Below, piece after piece: positions 1 through 7,320 of a stretch of 19,565 bases of DNA (position 1 is its first letter; every line of letters starts with the position of its first letter). The stretch lies in the NCBI GenBank assembly GCA_013139755.1, contig WTAG01000179.1:1-19565 (forward strand), written 5' to 3'. Source of the stretch: Methylomarinum sp. (lineage in GTDB: Bacteria; Pseudomonadota; Gammaproteobacteria; Methylococcales; Methylomonadaceae). The notes beneath the pieces were generated by a model. The model did no database searches. It saw only the letters and a list, made by a program, of their open reading frames with translations, and was not told where the DNA came from. The translations under genes were made by a program, and so were the position numbers.

Positions 1-376
1 GCAAGGCTTCATCAGTCACCGTGCCAGGGGTAACAACGCGCATTACTTTGCGTTCTACTGGGCCTTTGCTGGTAGCCGGGTCACCGACTTGTTCACAGAA
101 GACTACGGATTCACCTTGTTTAATTAATCTGGCAACATAGCCTTCAGCGGCGTGGTGAGGCAGTCCTGCCATCGGAATGGGTTCGCCAGCAGATTTTCCT
201 CGGCTGGTTAGGGTAATATCTAATAGTTCAGCTGCTTTTCTGGCATCATCAAAAAATAATTCGTAAAAATCCCCCATCCGGTAAAAAACCAGCGTATCGG
301 GATGTTGTGATTTGATGCGCAAATATTGCTGCATCATCGGAGTATGTGGGTTAGTTTTTTTCTGTTCTGTAGGCAT
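1..376 (-). CDS. mutS: DNA mismatch repair protein MutS, N-terminal part (runs off the window)
   Basis: Only the first 125 codons are present; the rest lies beyond position 1. The translation begins [19 protein letters not shown] and continues through [13 protein letters not shown] and [16 protein letters not shown], which is the MutS mismatch-recognition domain I. The Phe-X-Glu motif that stacks on the mismatched base is seen as F37-Y-E39 (E. coli F36/E38). MutS recognises base mismatches and small loops and recruits MutL in methyl-directed repair. The start is the ATG at 374-376; no upstream ATG fits the family N-terminus, and the Shine-Dalgarno sequence is weak. It is divergent from pncC with only 33 nt between the starts, a neighbourhood common in gammaproteobacteria. 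Identity is certain; completeness cannot be judged. Confidence 0.97.
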   Translation of the reverse strand, partial: MPTEQKKTNPHTPMMQQYLRIKSQHPDTLVFYRMGDFYELFFDDARKAAELLDITLTSRGKSAGEPIPMAGLPHHAAEGYVARLIKQGESVVFCEQVGDPATSKGPVERKVMRVVTPGTVTDEAL

Positions 377-383
377 GCTATTA

Positions 384-399
384 TTCTATCAAAATAGAA
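384..399. promoter_or_regulatory. Short perfect dyad in the mutS/pncC divergent gap
   Basis: TTCTAT-caaa-ATAGAA is a perfect 6-bp inverted repeat with a 4-nt spacer, in the middle of the 33-nt gap between the mutS and pncC start codons. It could be an operator or an overlapping promoter element for both genes. A 12-bp match in AT-rich DNA may also be chance. No sigma-70 boxes can be assigned with confidence, because the gap is too short to hold two complete promoters outside the coding regions. Confidence 0.25.
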
Positions 400-409
400 A
401 GCGCAAAAG

Positions 410-1207
410 ATGATGGATAAACAAATAACTGAACTTGCAGAGCAATTAGGGCTTAAATTAAAAGAAAATAAGCTGAAAATTGTTACCGCCGAATCTTGTA
501 CGGGAGGGGGAATAGCGCAAGCCATGACTGAAATCTCAGGAAGTTCAGTCTGGTTTGATAGAGGGTTTGTCACTTATAGCAATTTGGCTAAAGTACAAAT
601 GTTACAAGTAAAGCAAGTGACTTTAGATGATTTTGGAGCAGTCAGTGATGAAGTCGCTAGGGAAATGGTTGGAGGTGCTTTAGCTAATAGTGATGCAGAA
701 ATAGCTGTTTCAGTGACTGGTATTGCTGGGCCTACGGGTGGTTCGGAGCAAAAGCCAGTCGGTACTGTTTATATTGCCTGGGGAATGACGGGCGGAGCAA
801 TAGGGTGTAAAAAGTATGCCTTTTTAGGCGATAGAACTGAAATTAGGCAGCAAACTGTTGTTTATGCATTAACAAATTGTTTACAGCAACAAAAAATATT
901 TAAAAACATAAAGGTATCACTTTATCAAAAAAGTGAAATCTTTTTAAAACAATTGTTGAAACAAAAATTACCAGAAAATAGTCATTATTTTCTTTTTGGC
1001 TCAAGAGCAAAGGGAACCGCAAGTGAAATGGCTGATATTGATATTGGAATCTTGGCAGAATTAGCAATACCAAAACAAATTATCAATAATATAAATGAAG
1101 AAATAGAAGAATCTTTTGTTCCCTATAAAGTAGATTTAATTGATTTTAAAGTGGCTTCTGAGTCATTCACACAACAAGCATTAAAGAAGGTTATCCCGTG
1201 GAATTAA
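410..1207 (+). CDS. pncC: NMN amidohydrolase (PncC/CinA C-terminal) fused to a minimal nucleotidyltransferase (MNT) domain
   Basis: The 265-residue protein has two domains. Residues about 5-160 are a complete PncC/CinA_C domain, with TAESCTGGGIAQAM at 26-39, SVTGIAGPTGG at 101-111 and GTVYIAW at 118-124. This family deamidates nicotinamide mononucleotide in NAD recycling. Residues about 170-265 are an MNT domain with the GSRA motif at 197-200, the metal-binding D-I-D at 209-211 and a third acidic residue at D242 in KVDLIDF. That is the catalytic set of HI0073/MntA-type nucleotidyltransferases. Stand-alone PncC is about 160 residues, so the MNT part is an in-frame extension with almost no linker. 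No ATG or GTG lies between the domains; only weak TTG codons (953, 956) could start a separate MNT. The 3' end overlaps the HEPN gene by 10 nt. Start is ATG 410 or 413. Domain identities are firm; the activity of the fusion is inference. Confidence 0.9.
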   Translation: MMDKQITELAEQLGLKLKENKLKIVTAESCTGGGIAQAMTEISGSSVWFDRGFVTYSNLAKVQMLQVKQVTLDDFGAVSDEVAREMVGGALANSDAEIAVSVTGIAGPTGGSEQKPVGTVYIAWGMTGGAIGCKKYAFLGDRTEIRQQTVVYALTNCLQQQKIFKNIKVSLYQKSEIFLKQLLKQKLPENSHYFLFGSRAKGTASEMADIDIGILAELAIPKQIINNINEEIEESFVPYKVDLIDFKVASESFTQQALKKVIPWN

Positions 1208-1614
1208 AATTACAGGTTTATAAGCAAGCACTGGATGGCTTTAACTACCTGGCTAATGTTGATTATGTTTCCTTGCAGAAAATATTGGATCCCAGATTAA
1301 TTGATGGACTTGAAAATGGTTTGATACAGAAATTTGAAATTATTACTGAATTGAGCTGGAAATTAGCAAAAGTATTTTTGTTTAAAATGGAAGCTGTTGA
1401 CTCAAAAACACCAAAGCAAAGTATTAAAAGTTTTTTTGCAGCAGGTCATCTTGTTGAGGAAGATTATTTATTATGGATGCAGGCACTTGATGATAGAAAT
1501 AGCTTGAGCCATCGATATGATGAAGAGTCTTATCAGACAGCTTTAAAAAGAATGAAAGTTTATGCTGAGTTATATTTAAAATTATTGGCTTTTTTTGAAA
1601 ACTACAGTAAATAA
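1198..1614 (+). CDS. HEPN-family nucleotidyltransferase partner (HI0074-like, HepT-type)
   Basis: This 138-residue, mostly helical protein matches the HI0074 / NTase_sub_bind family: FEIITELSWKLAKVFL at 46-61, then DDRNSLSHRYDEE at 98-110. It keeps R100-X4-H105-X-Y107, the R-X4-H-X-Y signature of HEPN RNase toxins. In HepT/MntA systems the Tyr is AMPylated by the MNT partner, which silences the toxin. Start is GTG at 1198, inside the end of the upstream fusion gene, so translation is probably coupled and the two proteins likely act together. All three catalytic-motif residues are retained, so it may be an active RNase. HI0074 itself was described only as an NTase substrate-binding partner, so toxicity is inferred. 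Confidence 0.85.
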   Translation: MELKLQVYKQALDGFNYLANVDYVSLQKILDPRLIDGLENGLIQKFEIITELSWKLAKVFLFKMEAVDSKTPKQSIKSFFAAGHLVEEDYLLWMQALDDRNSLSHRYDEESYQTALKRMKVYAELYLKLLAFFENYSK

Positions 1615-1666
1615 AGGAGGGGGAAAAGGAAGGATTAATAATAACCCTATTTTACCAAAGCTACTT

Positions 1667-1684
1667 TTAAATATCTGTATTTAA
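1667..1684. promoter_or_regulatory. AT-rich dyad upstream of the glycan locus
   Basis: TTAAATA-tctg-TATTTAA is a perfect 7-bp inverted repeat in the 128-nt gap (1615-1742) before the first glycan gene. The gap also holds a near-repeat of 15 nt (1601-1615 and 1686-1700, one mismatch, core ACTACAGT). The dyad may be an operator or part of the promoter region for the following genes, but its composition makes chance occurrence plausible. I see no convincing -35/-10 pair and no terminator for the HEPN gene. Confidence 0.2.
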
Positions 1685-1742
1685 GACTACAGTTAATAAA
1701 TTTACCGATTTCCCAACTTCAAACTGTTCTAATTAAGTATCA

Positions 1743-3137
1743 ATGACTGAACCACATTTATATAGACGACACTATCAACTTGGCATTGTTTTTTGGCTCC
1801 AATGGTGTGTCGCAGTGGGGTTGATACTGGTCTTACTCGCATTGTTAACACTGAATAAAACAGGAGAAATAAGCCAGGCCTATCGCTTATTAATGGTATT
1901 AACCCTATTAGTTACAACACCTGTTTATAGTTTGTGTCGTGTTTATGCACAAGATCAAGGGCTTATTAATGGAGCTGCTCGCCTTGGTTTTGCATGGTTG
2001 TTAGTGCTTCTTGTACTAGGTGTCATTGGGTTTATTACTAAAACGAGTGAAGTCTACTCTAGAGAAGTGATGCTGCAATGGAGTGTATTGGGGGGTATAG
2101 TTCAAGTTTTAACTTTCTTCATGTTGCATAAAATGACCAAAATCTATTATCAGCATGACCGAAGAAAAACCAAAGTTATTATTATTGGAACGGGGCAGTT
2201 AGCAAAAAAATTAGCAACTGTAATAGCAACTAAGAAAGAAGAACAGCTGGTTGGTTTTGTTTCCCTTAAAACAACAGATGTCATAGAAATAGATAAGTTA
2301 TCAGCTATGCTTGGTGGTATAGAGGAACTAAGAACACTTATACCCGAGTATCGAGTGAATAAACTTTATATTGCGCTTCCAATGACTGACCTAGACAATA
2401 TTGAATCGTTGTATATTGATTTTTTAGATATGTATGTCGATGTCATTTGGGTACCAGATTTAGCTAGTTTGATGTTATTTAATCATGAGATAGTGGATGT
2501 GGCTGGGTTATCAGCCATTCATTTTAATCAGAACCCATTGTCTACATATTGGCCAGCAGCAATGATGAAAGCCGTAATAGATAAAATCCTCGCATTGTTA
2601 GCTATTATTGTATTGAGTCCTGTTTATGTGATGACTGCCATTGCAATCAAGTTAAATTCTCCTGGCCCCGTACTTTTTAAACAAAAGCGGCATGGTTGGA
2701 ATGGAACCGTTATTAATGTATGGAAGTTTCGTAGTATGTATGTTCATCATGATAAACAGCTTAAGCAAGCCATACGAAATGATGAAAGAGTGACAAAAGT
2801 AGGGCGGTTTATCCGCAGAAGTTCAATTGATGAAATGCCTCAGTTCTTCAATGTATTAATGGGGAGTATGTCATTAGTCGGGCCACGACCTCATGCCTTG
2901 GAGCATAATAATTATTACACGGGAAAAATAATTGCCTATATGGCAAGGCATAGAATTAAACCTGGTATTACAGGCTTAGCTCAAATTAGTGGCTGTCGAG
3001 GTGAAACCTCCACGGTAGAGCAAATGAAAAGGCGAGTGGAATATGATTTAAGCTATATTAATAATTGGTCTATAGGCTTGGATCTTAAAATTTTGATAAA
3101 AACGCCATTTTCTTTGTTATCAAAAGATGTTTATTGA
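1743..3137 (+). CDS. Undecaprenyl-phosphate sugar-phosphate transferase (WcaJ/WbaP-type polyprenyl glycosylphosphotransferase)
   Basis: The protein has 464 residues. Four hydrophobic segments at about 17-37, 49-66, 80-99 and 112-129 are followed by a nucleotide-binding-like fold starting KVIIIGTGQLAKKLA (144-158). A further membrane segment lies at 278-303, then the cytoplasmic Bac_transf catalytic domain. That domain shows LNSPGPVLFKQKRHGWNG (304-321), WKFRSMYV (327-334), SSIDEMPQFFNVL with the catalytic D363-E364 pair, SLVGPRPHA (377-385) and KPGITGLAQISG (406-417). The family transfers a sugar-1-phosphate (often glucose or galactose) from a UDP-sugar to undecaprenyl phosphate at the inner membrane, the first step of repeat-unit assembly. 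It is the first gene of the glycan locus. The exact sugar cannot be read from the sequence. Confidence 0.93.
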   Translation: MTEPHLYRRHYQLGIVFWLQWCVAVGLILVLLALLTLNKTGEISQAYRLLMVLTLLVTTPVYSLCRVYAQDQGLINGAARLGFAWLLVLLVLGVIGFITKTSEVYSREVMLQWSVLGGIVQVLTFFMLHKMTKIYYQHDRRKTKVIIIGTGQLAKKLATVIATKKEEQLVGFVSLKTTDVIEIDKLSAMLGGIEELRTLIPEYRVNKLYIALPMTDLDNIESLYIDFLDMYVDVIWVPDLASLMLFNHEIVDVAGLSAIHFNQNPLSTYWPAAMMKAVIDKILALLAIIVLSPVYVMTAIAIKLNSPGPVLFKQKRHGWNGTVINVWKFRSMYVHHDKQLKQAIRNDERVTKVGRFIRRSSIDEMPQFFNVLMGSMSLVGPRPHALEHNNYYTGKIIAYMARHRIKPGITGLAQISGCRGETSTVEQMKRRVEYDLSYINNWSIGLDLKILIKTPFSLLSKDVY

Positions 3138-3163
3138 AAATAGTAATCTTGAATAAATAAATT

Positions 3164-4480
3164 GTGATAGATAAAATAAAAAAACTTTGTCAGCATCAGG
3201 GCTTTATTCTTTATTTTAAAAATACTTCATGGATGATGGGAGAGCAAATGCTACGAATGCTGGCTGGGTTGTTTGTGGGGATTTGGGTGGCGCGCTATTT
3301 AGGGCCAGAACAATTCGGTATATTCAGTTATGTATTAGCATTTTCTTCTATTTTTGCTGGAATTGCAAAATTAGGATTGGATGGAGTGCTTGTACGTGAA
3401 CTAGTTCATCATCCAGAAAAACGTGATGTCTATTTAGGTACTGCATTTTGGCTGAAAATGATTGGAGCATTGTTGGTAATGGGCTTTGTTGCAGTTGCTG
3501 TGCAATTTACCTCGAATGATGTATTAACGAATTTATATATTTTTATTATTTGTTCTGGTTTATTATTTCAAAGTTTTGAAGTAATAGAATTTTATTTTCA
3601 AGCTCAAGTTTTGGCAAAGATTGTTTCTATTTGTAAAGTGATTCAATTGGTGTTTTCATCAATTGTGAAAATCTATTTAGTGATTATTCAAGCTGAGTTG
3701 GTTTGCTTTGTTCTTGTTGCACTATTTGATGCCTTTACTTTGGCAATTGCTTTGTTTATTGCTTATAAAACACAGAGTGCTATTAGTTTCTACAAAAAAT
3801 TTGATTTAAGTGTAGCTGGTAAATTATTGAATGATTCCTGGCCACTTATTTTTAGTGGTTTTGTTTTAATGATTCAAGCTAGAATTGATCAAGTGATGAT
3901 CAAGGAAATAATTGGTGAGATAGAGGTAGGTTATTATAGTGTTGCTTTGAGACTTATAGAGATTTTTGCATTTATTCCAATGATGCTTAAAAATTCACTT
4001 TTACCATCTATAGTAAATTCTAAAAATAATTCTGAGAAAATTTATCTAAAAAGGATGTTGAATTTTTATAGATTAAACTTTTTATTATTTTTAGCTATAT
4101 CTATTCCAATATATGTTTTCTCAGAGAAAATTGTAATTATGATGTTTGGAATAGAATATCAGAGTGCAGGAGTTTTATTGTCTTTAATGACTATAAGACT
4201 ATTCTTTGCAAATATGGGGGTAGCCAGAGGTACATTTATATTGGTTGAAAATTTGCTTAGATTTTCACTGTTAACGATGCTTTTAGGTACTATTACAAAT
4301 ATAGTTTTAAATTATTTATGGATTTATAAATATGGATCTCAAGGGGCAGTTTTAGCTACAGTTGTTTCAATGATAGTGACCATATTTTTAGTAGATATTA
4401 TTTATTTTAAAACTAGAGTTAATATACGTTTAATGCTGAAGGCTATTTTAACATTTTATAAAATTAATATAAGGATATGA
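3164..4480 (+). CDS. Wzx-type lipid-linked oligosaccharide flippase
   Basis: The protein has 438 residues and is hydrophobic throughout, with about a dozen membrane segments typical of the MATE-like polysaccharide transporter (Wzx/RfbX) family. The N-terminal block GEQMLRMLAGLFVGIWVARY followed by LGPEQFGIFSYVLAF is characteristic. It would move the finished undecaprenyl-linked glycan from the cytoplasmic to the periplasmic face of the inner membrane. The start is GTG at 3164; the Shine-Dalgarno sequence is weak. Its stop overlaps the next start (ATGA at 4477-4480), so it is probably translated with the downstream methyltransferase. Base composition drops towards high AT in the second half and stays low through the following genes. 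Confidence 0.92.
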   Translation: MIDKIKKLCQHQGFILYFKNTSWMMGEQMLRMLAGLFVGIWVARYLGPEQFGIFSYVLAFSSIFAGIAKLGLDGVLVRELVHHPEKRDVYLGTAFWLKMIGALLVMGFVAVAVQFTSNDVLTNLYIFIICSGLLFQSFEVIEFYFQAQVLAKIVSICKVIQLVFSSIVKIYLVIIQAELVCFVLVALFDAFTLAIALFIAYKTQSAISFYKKFDLSVAGKLLNDSWPLIFSGFVLMIQARIDQVMIKEIIGEIEVGYYSVALRLIEIFAFIPMMLKNSLLPSIVNSKNNSEKIYLKRMLNFYRLNFLLFLAISIPIYVFSEKIVIMMFGIEYQSAGVLLSLMTIRLFFANMGVARGTFILVENLLRFSLLTMLLGTITNIVLNYLWIYKYGSQGAVLATVVSMIVTIFLVDIIYFKTRVNIRLMLKAILTFYKINIRI

Positions 4481-5151
4481 TGATGGGGTTAATAAATTTT
4501 GGTGTGCCTGAAAGTAAAATAAATTTCTTAATAAAAAAATTAGGCCTTAATGTGTTTGTTGAAGGTGGTACTTATAAAGGTGGTACTGCTAAGGCTATGA
4601 GTACTAAGTTTGAAAAAGTATACACAATTGAAAAATCTTTAGATATGTTTGATATAGCCAAAGAAAACCTAATATCTTTATCAAATGTATTAATGTTGAA
4701 AGGAGATACAAGAGAGCATTTACAATCAATTTTAGAAAATAATGATGATATTTTGTTTTGGTTAGATGCTCATTGGAGTGGAGGAAAGACATATGGTGAA
4801 GAAGATGAATGTCCTTTAATTGAAGAATTAGAAATAATATTTTCTTATAATAAGAGCTATATAATTTTAATAGATGATGCTAGGCTTTTTCTAGCTCCTC
4901 CTCCAAAGCCACATAATTTTTTAAACTGGCCATCCTTAACAGATATTATAAAATTAATGCCTGATAATTGGGATTTAATTGAATTTGAAGATGTTATATA
5001 TTTGTTTCCTAAAAGTATTAATATTGATTTTAGAGAGTATTTGCAGCAGGGGATTACAGAAAAATGGAAAAAAAGTAACAAGGAGGCGGCAGGTAGTATT
5101 CTAAACGGCTTGAAAATTTCTATTCGTGGATTGTTAAATGGGAACTTATAG
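4477..5151 (+). CDS. Probable class I SAM-dependent methyltransferase (glycan modification)
   Basis: The protein has 224 residues. A motif-I-like loop, NVFVEGGTYKGGTAKAM, lies at 25-41. An acidic strand end, YTIEK, lies at 49-53, followed by LFWLDAHWSGG (93-103) and IILIDDARLF (129-138). These resemble methyltransferases found among polysaccharide genes, although the glycine loop is EGGTYKGG rather than the classical GxGxG. Three ATG codons in a row (4477, 4480, 4483) follow an AAGG at 4471-4474, so the exact start is open; 4477 overlaps the flippase stop by 4 nt. The likely job is O-methylation of a sugar in the repeat unit. The acceptor is unknown, and an atypical acyl- or glycosyl-transfer role is not excluded. 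Confidence 0.65.
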   Translation: MMMGLINFGVPESKINFLIKKLGLNVFVEGGTYKGGTAKAMSTKFEKVYTIEKSLDMFDIAKENLISLSNVLMLKGDTREHLQSILENNDDILFWLDAHWSGGKTYGEEDECPLIEELEIIFSYNKSYIILIDDARLFLAPPPKPHNFLNWPSLTDIIKLMPDNWDLIEFEDVIYLFPKSINIDFREYLQQGITEKWKKSNKEAAGSILNGLKISIRGLLNGNL

Positions 5152-5944
5152 TAAAGAAGGCGGATATAGGAAAGCTATTTTGCTTTTTAAAAAAAATGAA
5201 ATAGTAAGAGAAATTTATTATTTTATGCAAGGAGCAAGAAGCTACTTTAAATTTGAACCATTAAACCTTTTAAAGCAGTATATTTGGTTTTTAAGGCAAT
5301 ATAGAAACTTTAAAAAAATGGAAGATAATAAAAGGTTTAAGAAAACTCAATGGTTTCCTTGCTTGTTAGATCATCAAAAATATACACCACTTGAGCCTAC
5401 GTATTTTTTTCAAGATAGTTGGGCTGCAAAACATATTTTTAAATTAAAACCGAAGCATCATTATGATGTTGGTAGTTCAGCAAAGACCATGGGTGTTTTG
5501 TCACAGTTTGTACCAATCACAATGATTGATATTAGGCCTATAGCGCTAGAATTAGATGGTCTGTTTTTTAAAAAAGGTTCTATTTTAAAACTCCCATTTA
5601 ATGATAGATCTATTGAAAGTTTATCCTCTCTCTGTGTAGTGGAGCATATTGGACTTGGGCGCTATGGTGATGAAATTGATCCCTTTGGTAGTGAAAAGGC
5701 TATTAAAGAGTTAAAAAGGGTATTGAAAGTAGGTGGTATAATTTTATTTAGTGTTCCTGTAGATAATGAAAACAAAATTTATTTTAATGCCCATAGAGCT
5801 TTTACGAGGAGTTATATTTTAGAGCTCTTTGATGATTTTACACTCATTGAAGAGAAGTATCATTATGGTATGGAAATGCATGATATATATGATGTAAATA
5901 AAGGTTTTGGGACTGGTTTGTATATGTTTAAGAAAGAAAGATAA
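5138..5944 (+). CDS. SAM-dependent methyltransferase-like protein (resembles DUF268)
   Basis: The protein has 268 residues. A basic N-terminal region (about 1-75) precedes a Rossmann-like part: YFFQDSWAAKHIF (89-101), HHYDVGSSAKTMGVL (107-121), TMIDIRPI (128-135), then VVEHIGLGRYGDEIDPFG (167-184) and LKRVLKVGGIILFSVPV (192-208). The last two are the usual motifs around the methyltransferase post-I region, with Gly-rich LKVGG. The QD-W-A and DVGSS arrangement recalls DUF268 proteins. It overlaps the upstream gene by 14 nt at the chosen ATG; M30 is an alternative start with less support. The stop shares one base with the next ATG (TAATG). A glycan methylation role is inferred from context. Confidence 0.7.
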   Translation: MGTYSKEGGYRKAILLFKKNEIVREIYYFMQGARSYFKFEPLNLLKQYIWFLRQYRNFKKMEDNKRFKKTQWFPCLLDHQKYTPLEPTYFFQDSWAAKHIFKLKPKHHYDVGSSAKTMGVLSQFVPITMIDIRPIALELDGLFFKKGSILKLPFNDRSIESLSSLCVVEHIGLGRYGDEIDPFGSEKAIKELKRVLKVGGIILFSVPVDNENKIYFNAHRAFTRSYILELFDDFTLIEEKYHYGMEMHDIYDVNKGFGTGLYMFKKER

Positions 5945-6738
5945 TGTTTACAAAAATATCGTATATAAAAAGAAAAATAAGAAGTCTTTCCCTGAAAGTT
6001 TTTAATAGTATTGAAAATAATGGGAATTGTAATTTTATAGTAAATGGGGAAAAGTTATTTATTGATAATTTATTTTATTATTTTATAAAGTCTAAACAGA
6101 AAAGAATTGTTTTTGATCTTGGGGCTAATAAGGGGGAATATTCGAAAATAATTCAAGATACAAGTGAAAAAAATAATATTGATGTTGATTTATATTTGTT
6201 TGAACCTACAAAAAGTTGTTTTTTAACTATTAAAAATAAATTTGAAGAGGGAGGTGTCGTATTAAACAATTTTGGTGTTTCTGATGTAGAGGGCGTGTCT
6301 AAAATATATTACGATAAAGAGCAGAGTGGGCTGGCTTCTTTATATCAAAGAAATCTAAATTCGTATAATATTAAACTAGATAAAGTTGAAAACATTCAAC
6401 TTAGGCGGTTAGATAATTATATAAAAGAAGTTGGTATTAAACATATTGATTTTATAAAAATAGATATTGAAGGTCATGAACTATCTGCATTTAAAGGATT
6501 TGGTCAATATTTGAATGCTGATTTTATTAGTTTTATTCAATTTGAATATGGTGGTGCAAATCTAGATTCACATACAAGCCTTATGGAGTTGTATGAATTG
6601 CTTGAAGGGTGTGGGTTTGTAATTTGTAAAATAATGCCGAAAGGGTTAGATATTAGGACTTATAGCCCTTTTATGGAAAACTTCAATTATTCTAATTATG
6701 TTGCAATTTCTAAAAAAGTTATAAAGAATTTTTTGTGA
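5944..6738 (+). CDS. FkbM family methyltransferase
   Basis: The protein has 264 residues and carries the FkbM (Methyltransf_21) hallmarks: IVFDLGANKGEYSKII (55-70, SAM loop), LYLFEPTK (83-90), RRLDNYI (154-160) and FIKIDIEGHELSAFKGF (170-186). FkbM-type enzymes O-methylate sugars or polyketides; in glycan loci they are usually assigned to sugar methylation. Its ATG overlaps the previous stop by one base. The last 45 nt of the conserved 3' block (around 6670-6714) match 39 of 45 bases in the degenerate copy around 7264-7308, so the downstream remnant is a close paralogue. No frameshift or missing motif is seen here, so this copy is probably functional. Confidence 0.92.
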   Translation: MFTKISYIKRKIRSLSLKVFNSIENNGNCNFIVNGEKLFIDNLFYYFIKSKQKRIVFDLGANKGEYSKIIQDTSEKNNIDVDLYLFEPTKSCFLTIKNKFEEGGVVLNNFGVSDVEGVSKIYYDKEQSGLASLYQRNLNSYNIKLDKVENIQLRRLDNYIKEVGIKHIDFIKIDIEGHELSAFKGFGQYLNADFISFIQFEYGGANLDSHTSLMELYELLEGCGFVICKIMPKGLDIRTYSPFMENFNYSNYVAISKKVIKNFL

Positions 6739-7019
6739 TTTATTTTATTGGGCAGGGATAACTTGGTAATCAGGTATTCCAATATGTATTTATTAAGACA
6801 ATTTAAAATTAATTTTACTGTAAATTTTAAATTTCTGATAAAAAATAAAAAGACATCTAATAAATATCTTTTTTTAAAAGAATCAATGTCTAGAATGAAC
6901 CAACTGGTGCGTCAATATGGTTCGTTTCATTAGAATAATGGTACTGATCCTTGACCTAGTCATTTTAAAACACTGATTTGCATTCATCGTGATTGTGGAG
7001 CACTTTGATACAAGGAAGA
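6739..7019 (+). other. Low-coding stretch with a short unconvincing open frame (6748-6933)
   Basis: No gene can be supported between the intact FkbM gene and the FkbM remnant. A 61-codon frame with a non-ATG start (6748-6933) has a strongly basic, Asn/Phe/Lys-rich translation typical of AT-rich non-coding DNA, ending in MNQLVRQYGSFH. I recognise no domain. From about 6890 the base composition becomes slightly less AT-rich, and frames with broken coding-like runs appear, so this may be the eroded 5' part of the same lost gene or of another one. Confidence 0.3.
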
Positions 7020-7320
7020 ATGACCTGGCAAACAACACAAGTTAATTCTATCAAGGTTGATGTAGTAGGGTATGAATTACAGTTTTTTCATGGATTTGTA
7101 GAGTATCTACGAAATAATTTTATCGATTATATTCAGTTCTAATATGGAGGAGAAAATTTGATTCTCACACTAATTTTTATGGGGCTATAAATTATTAAAT
7201 GAGAGGGTTTTTTTTCTTGTGAAAGTAATGGAAAAAGGTCTGGAAATAAGAGAATGTTCTCTATTTATGGATAATTTTAATTATTCAAATTATGCTGCTA
7301 TTTCTAAAGGAAAAAATTAA
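7020..7320 (+). pseudogene. Degenerate 3' remnant of a second FkbM methyltransferase
   Basis: From 7020 a frame reads MTWQTTQVNSIKVDVVGYEL, then QFFHGFVEYLRNNFIDYIQF, a stop, and YGGEN. This aligns with FIKIDIEGHELSAFKGFGQY and IQFEYGGANL of the intact gene upstream. The stop TAA replaces the conserved Glu codon of QFEYGG. After a frameshift the frame DSHTNFYGA continues, then after another shift FLVKVMEKGLEIRECSLF and MDNFNYSNYAAISKGKN, ending at TAA 7318-7320. These correspond to IMPKGLDIRTYSPFMENF and NYSNYVAISKK of the 5944-6738 product. The Glu of the IDIEGHE motif is also replaced (DVVGYE). At least one stop and two frame changes make it non-functional. Its TAA abuts the next ATG directly. 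Confidence 0.88.

Noticed and set aside
334..573. Minus-strand open frame across the pncC start
   Set aside because: It overlaps the strongly supported starts of mutS and pncC, and its translation has no recognisable domain; it is a shadow frame.
953..958. Internal TTG codons as the start of a separate MNT protein
   Set aside because: No ribosome site precedes them and the upstream frame is open with no stop, so a fusion is the simpler reading. Not fully excluded.
6748..6933. Short plus-strand open frame of 61 codons
   Set aside because: Non-ATG start, no ribosome site, low-complexity basic translation and no family resemblance. Kept only as part of a described low-coding stretch.
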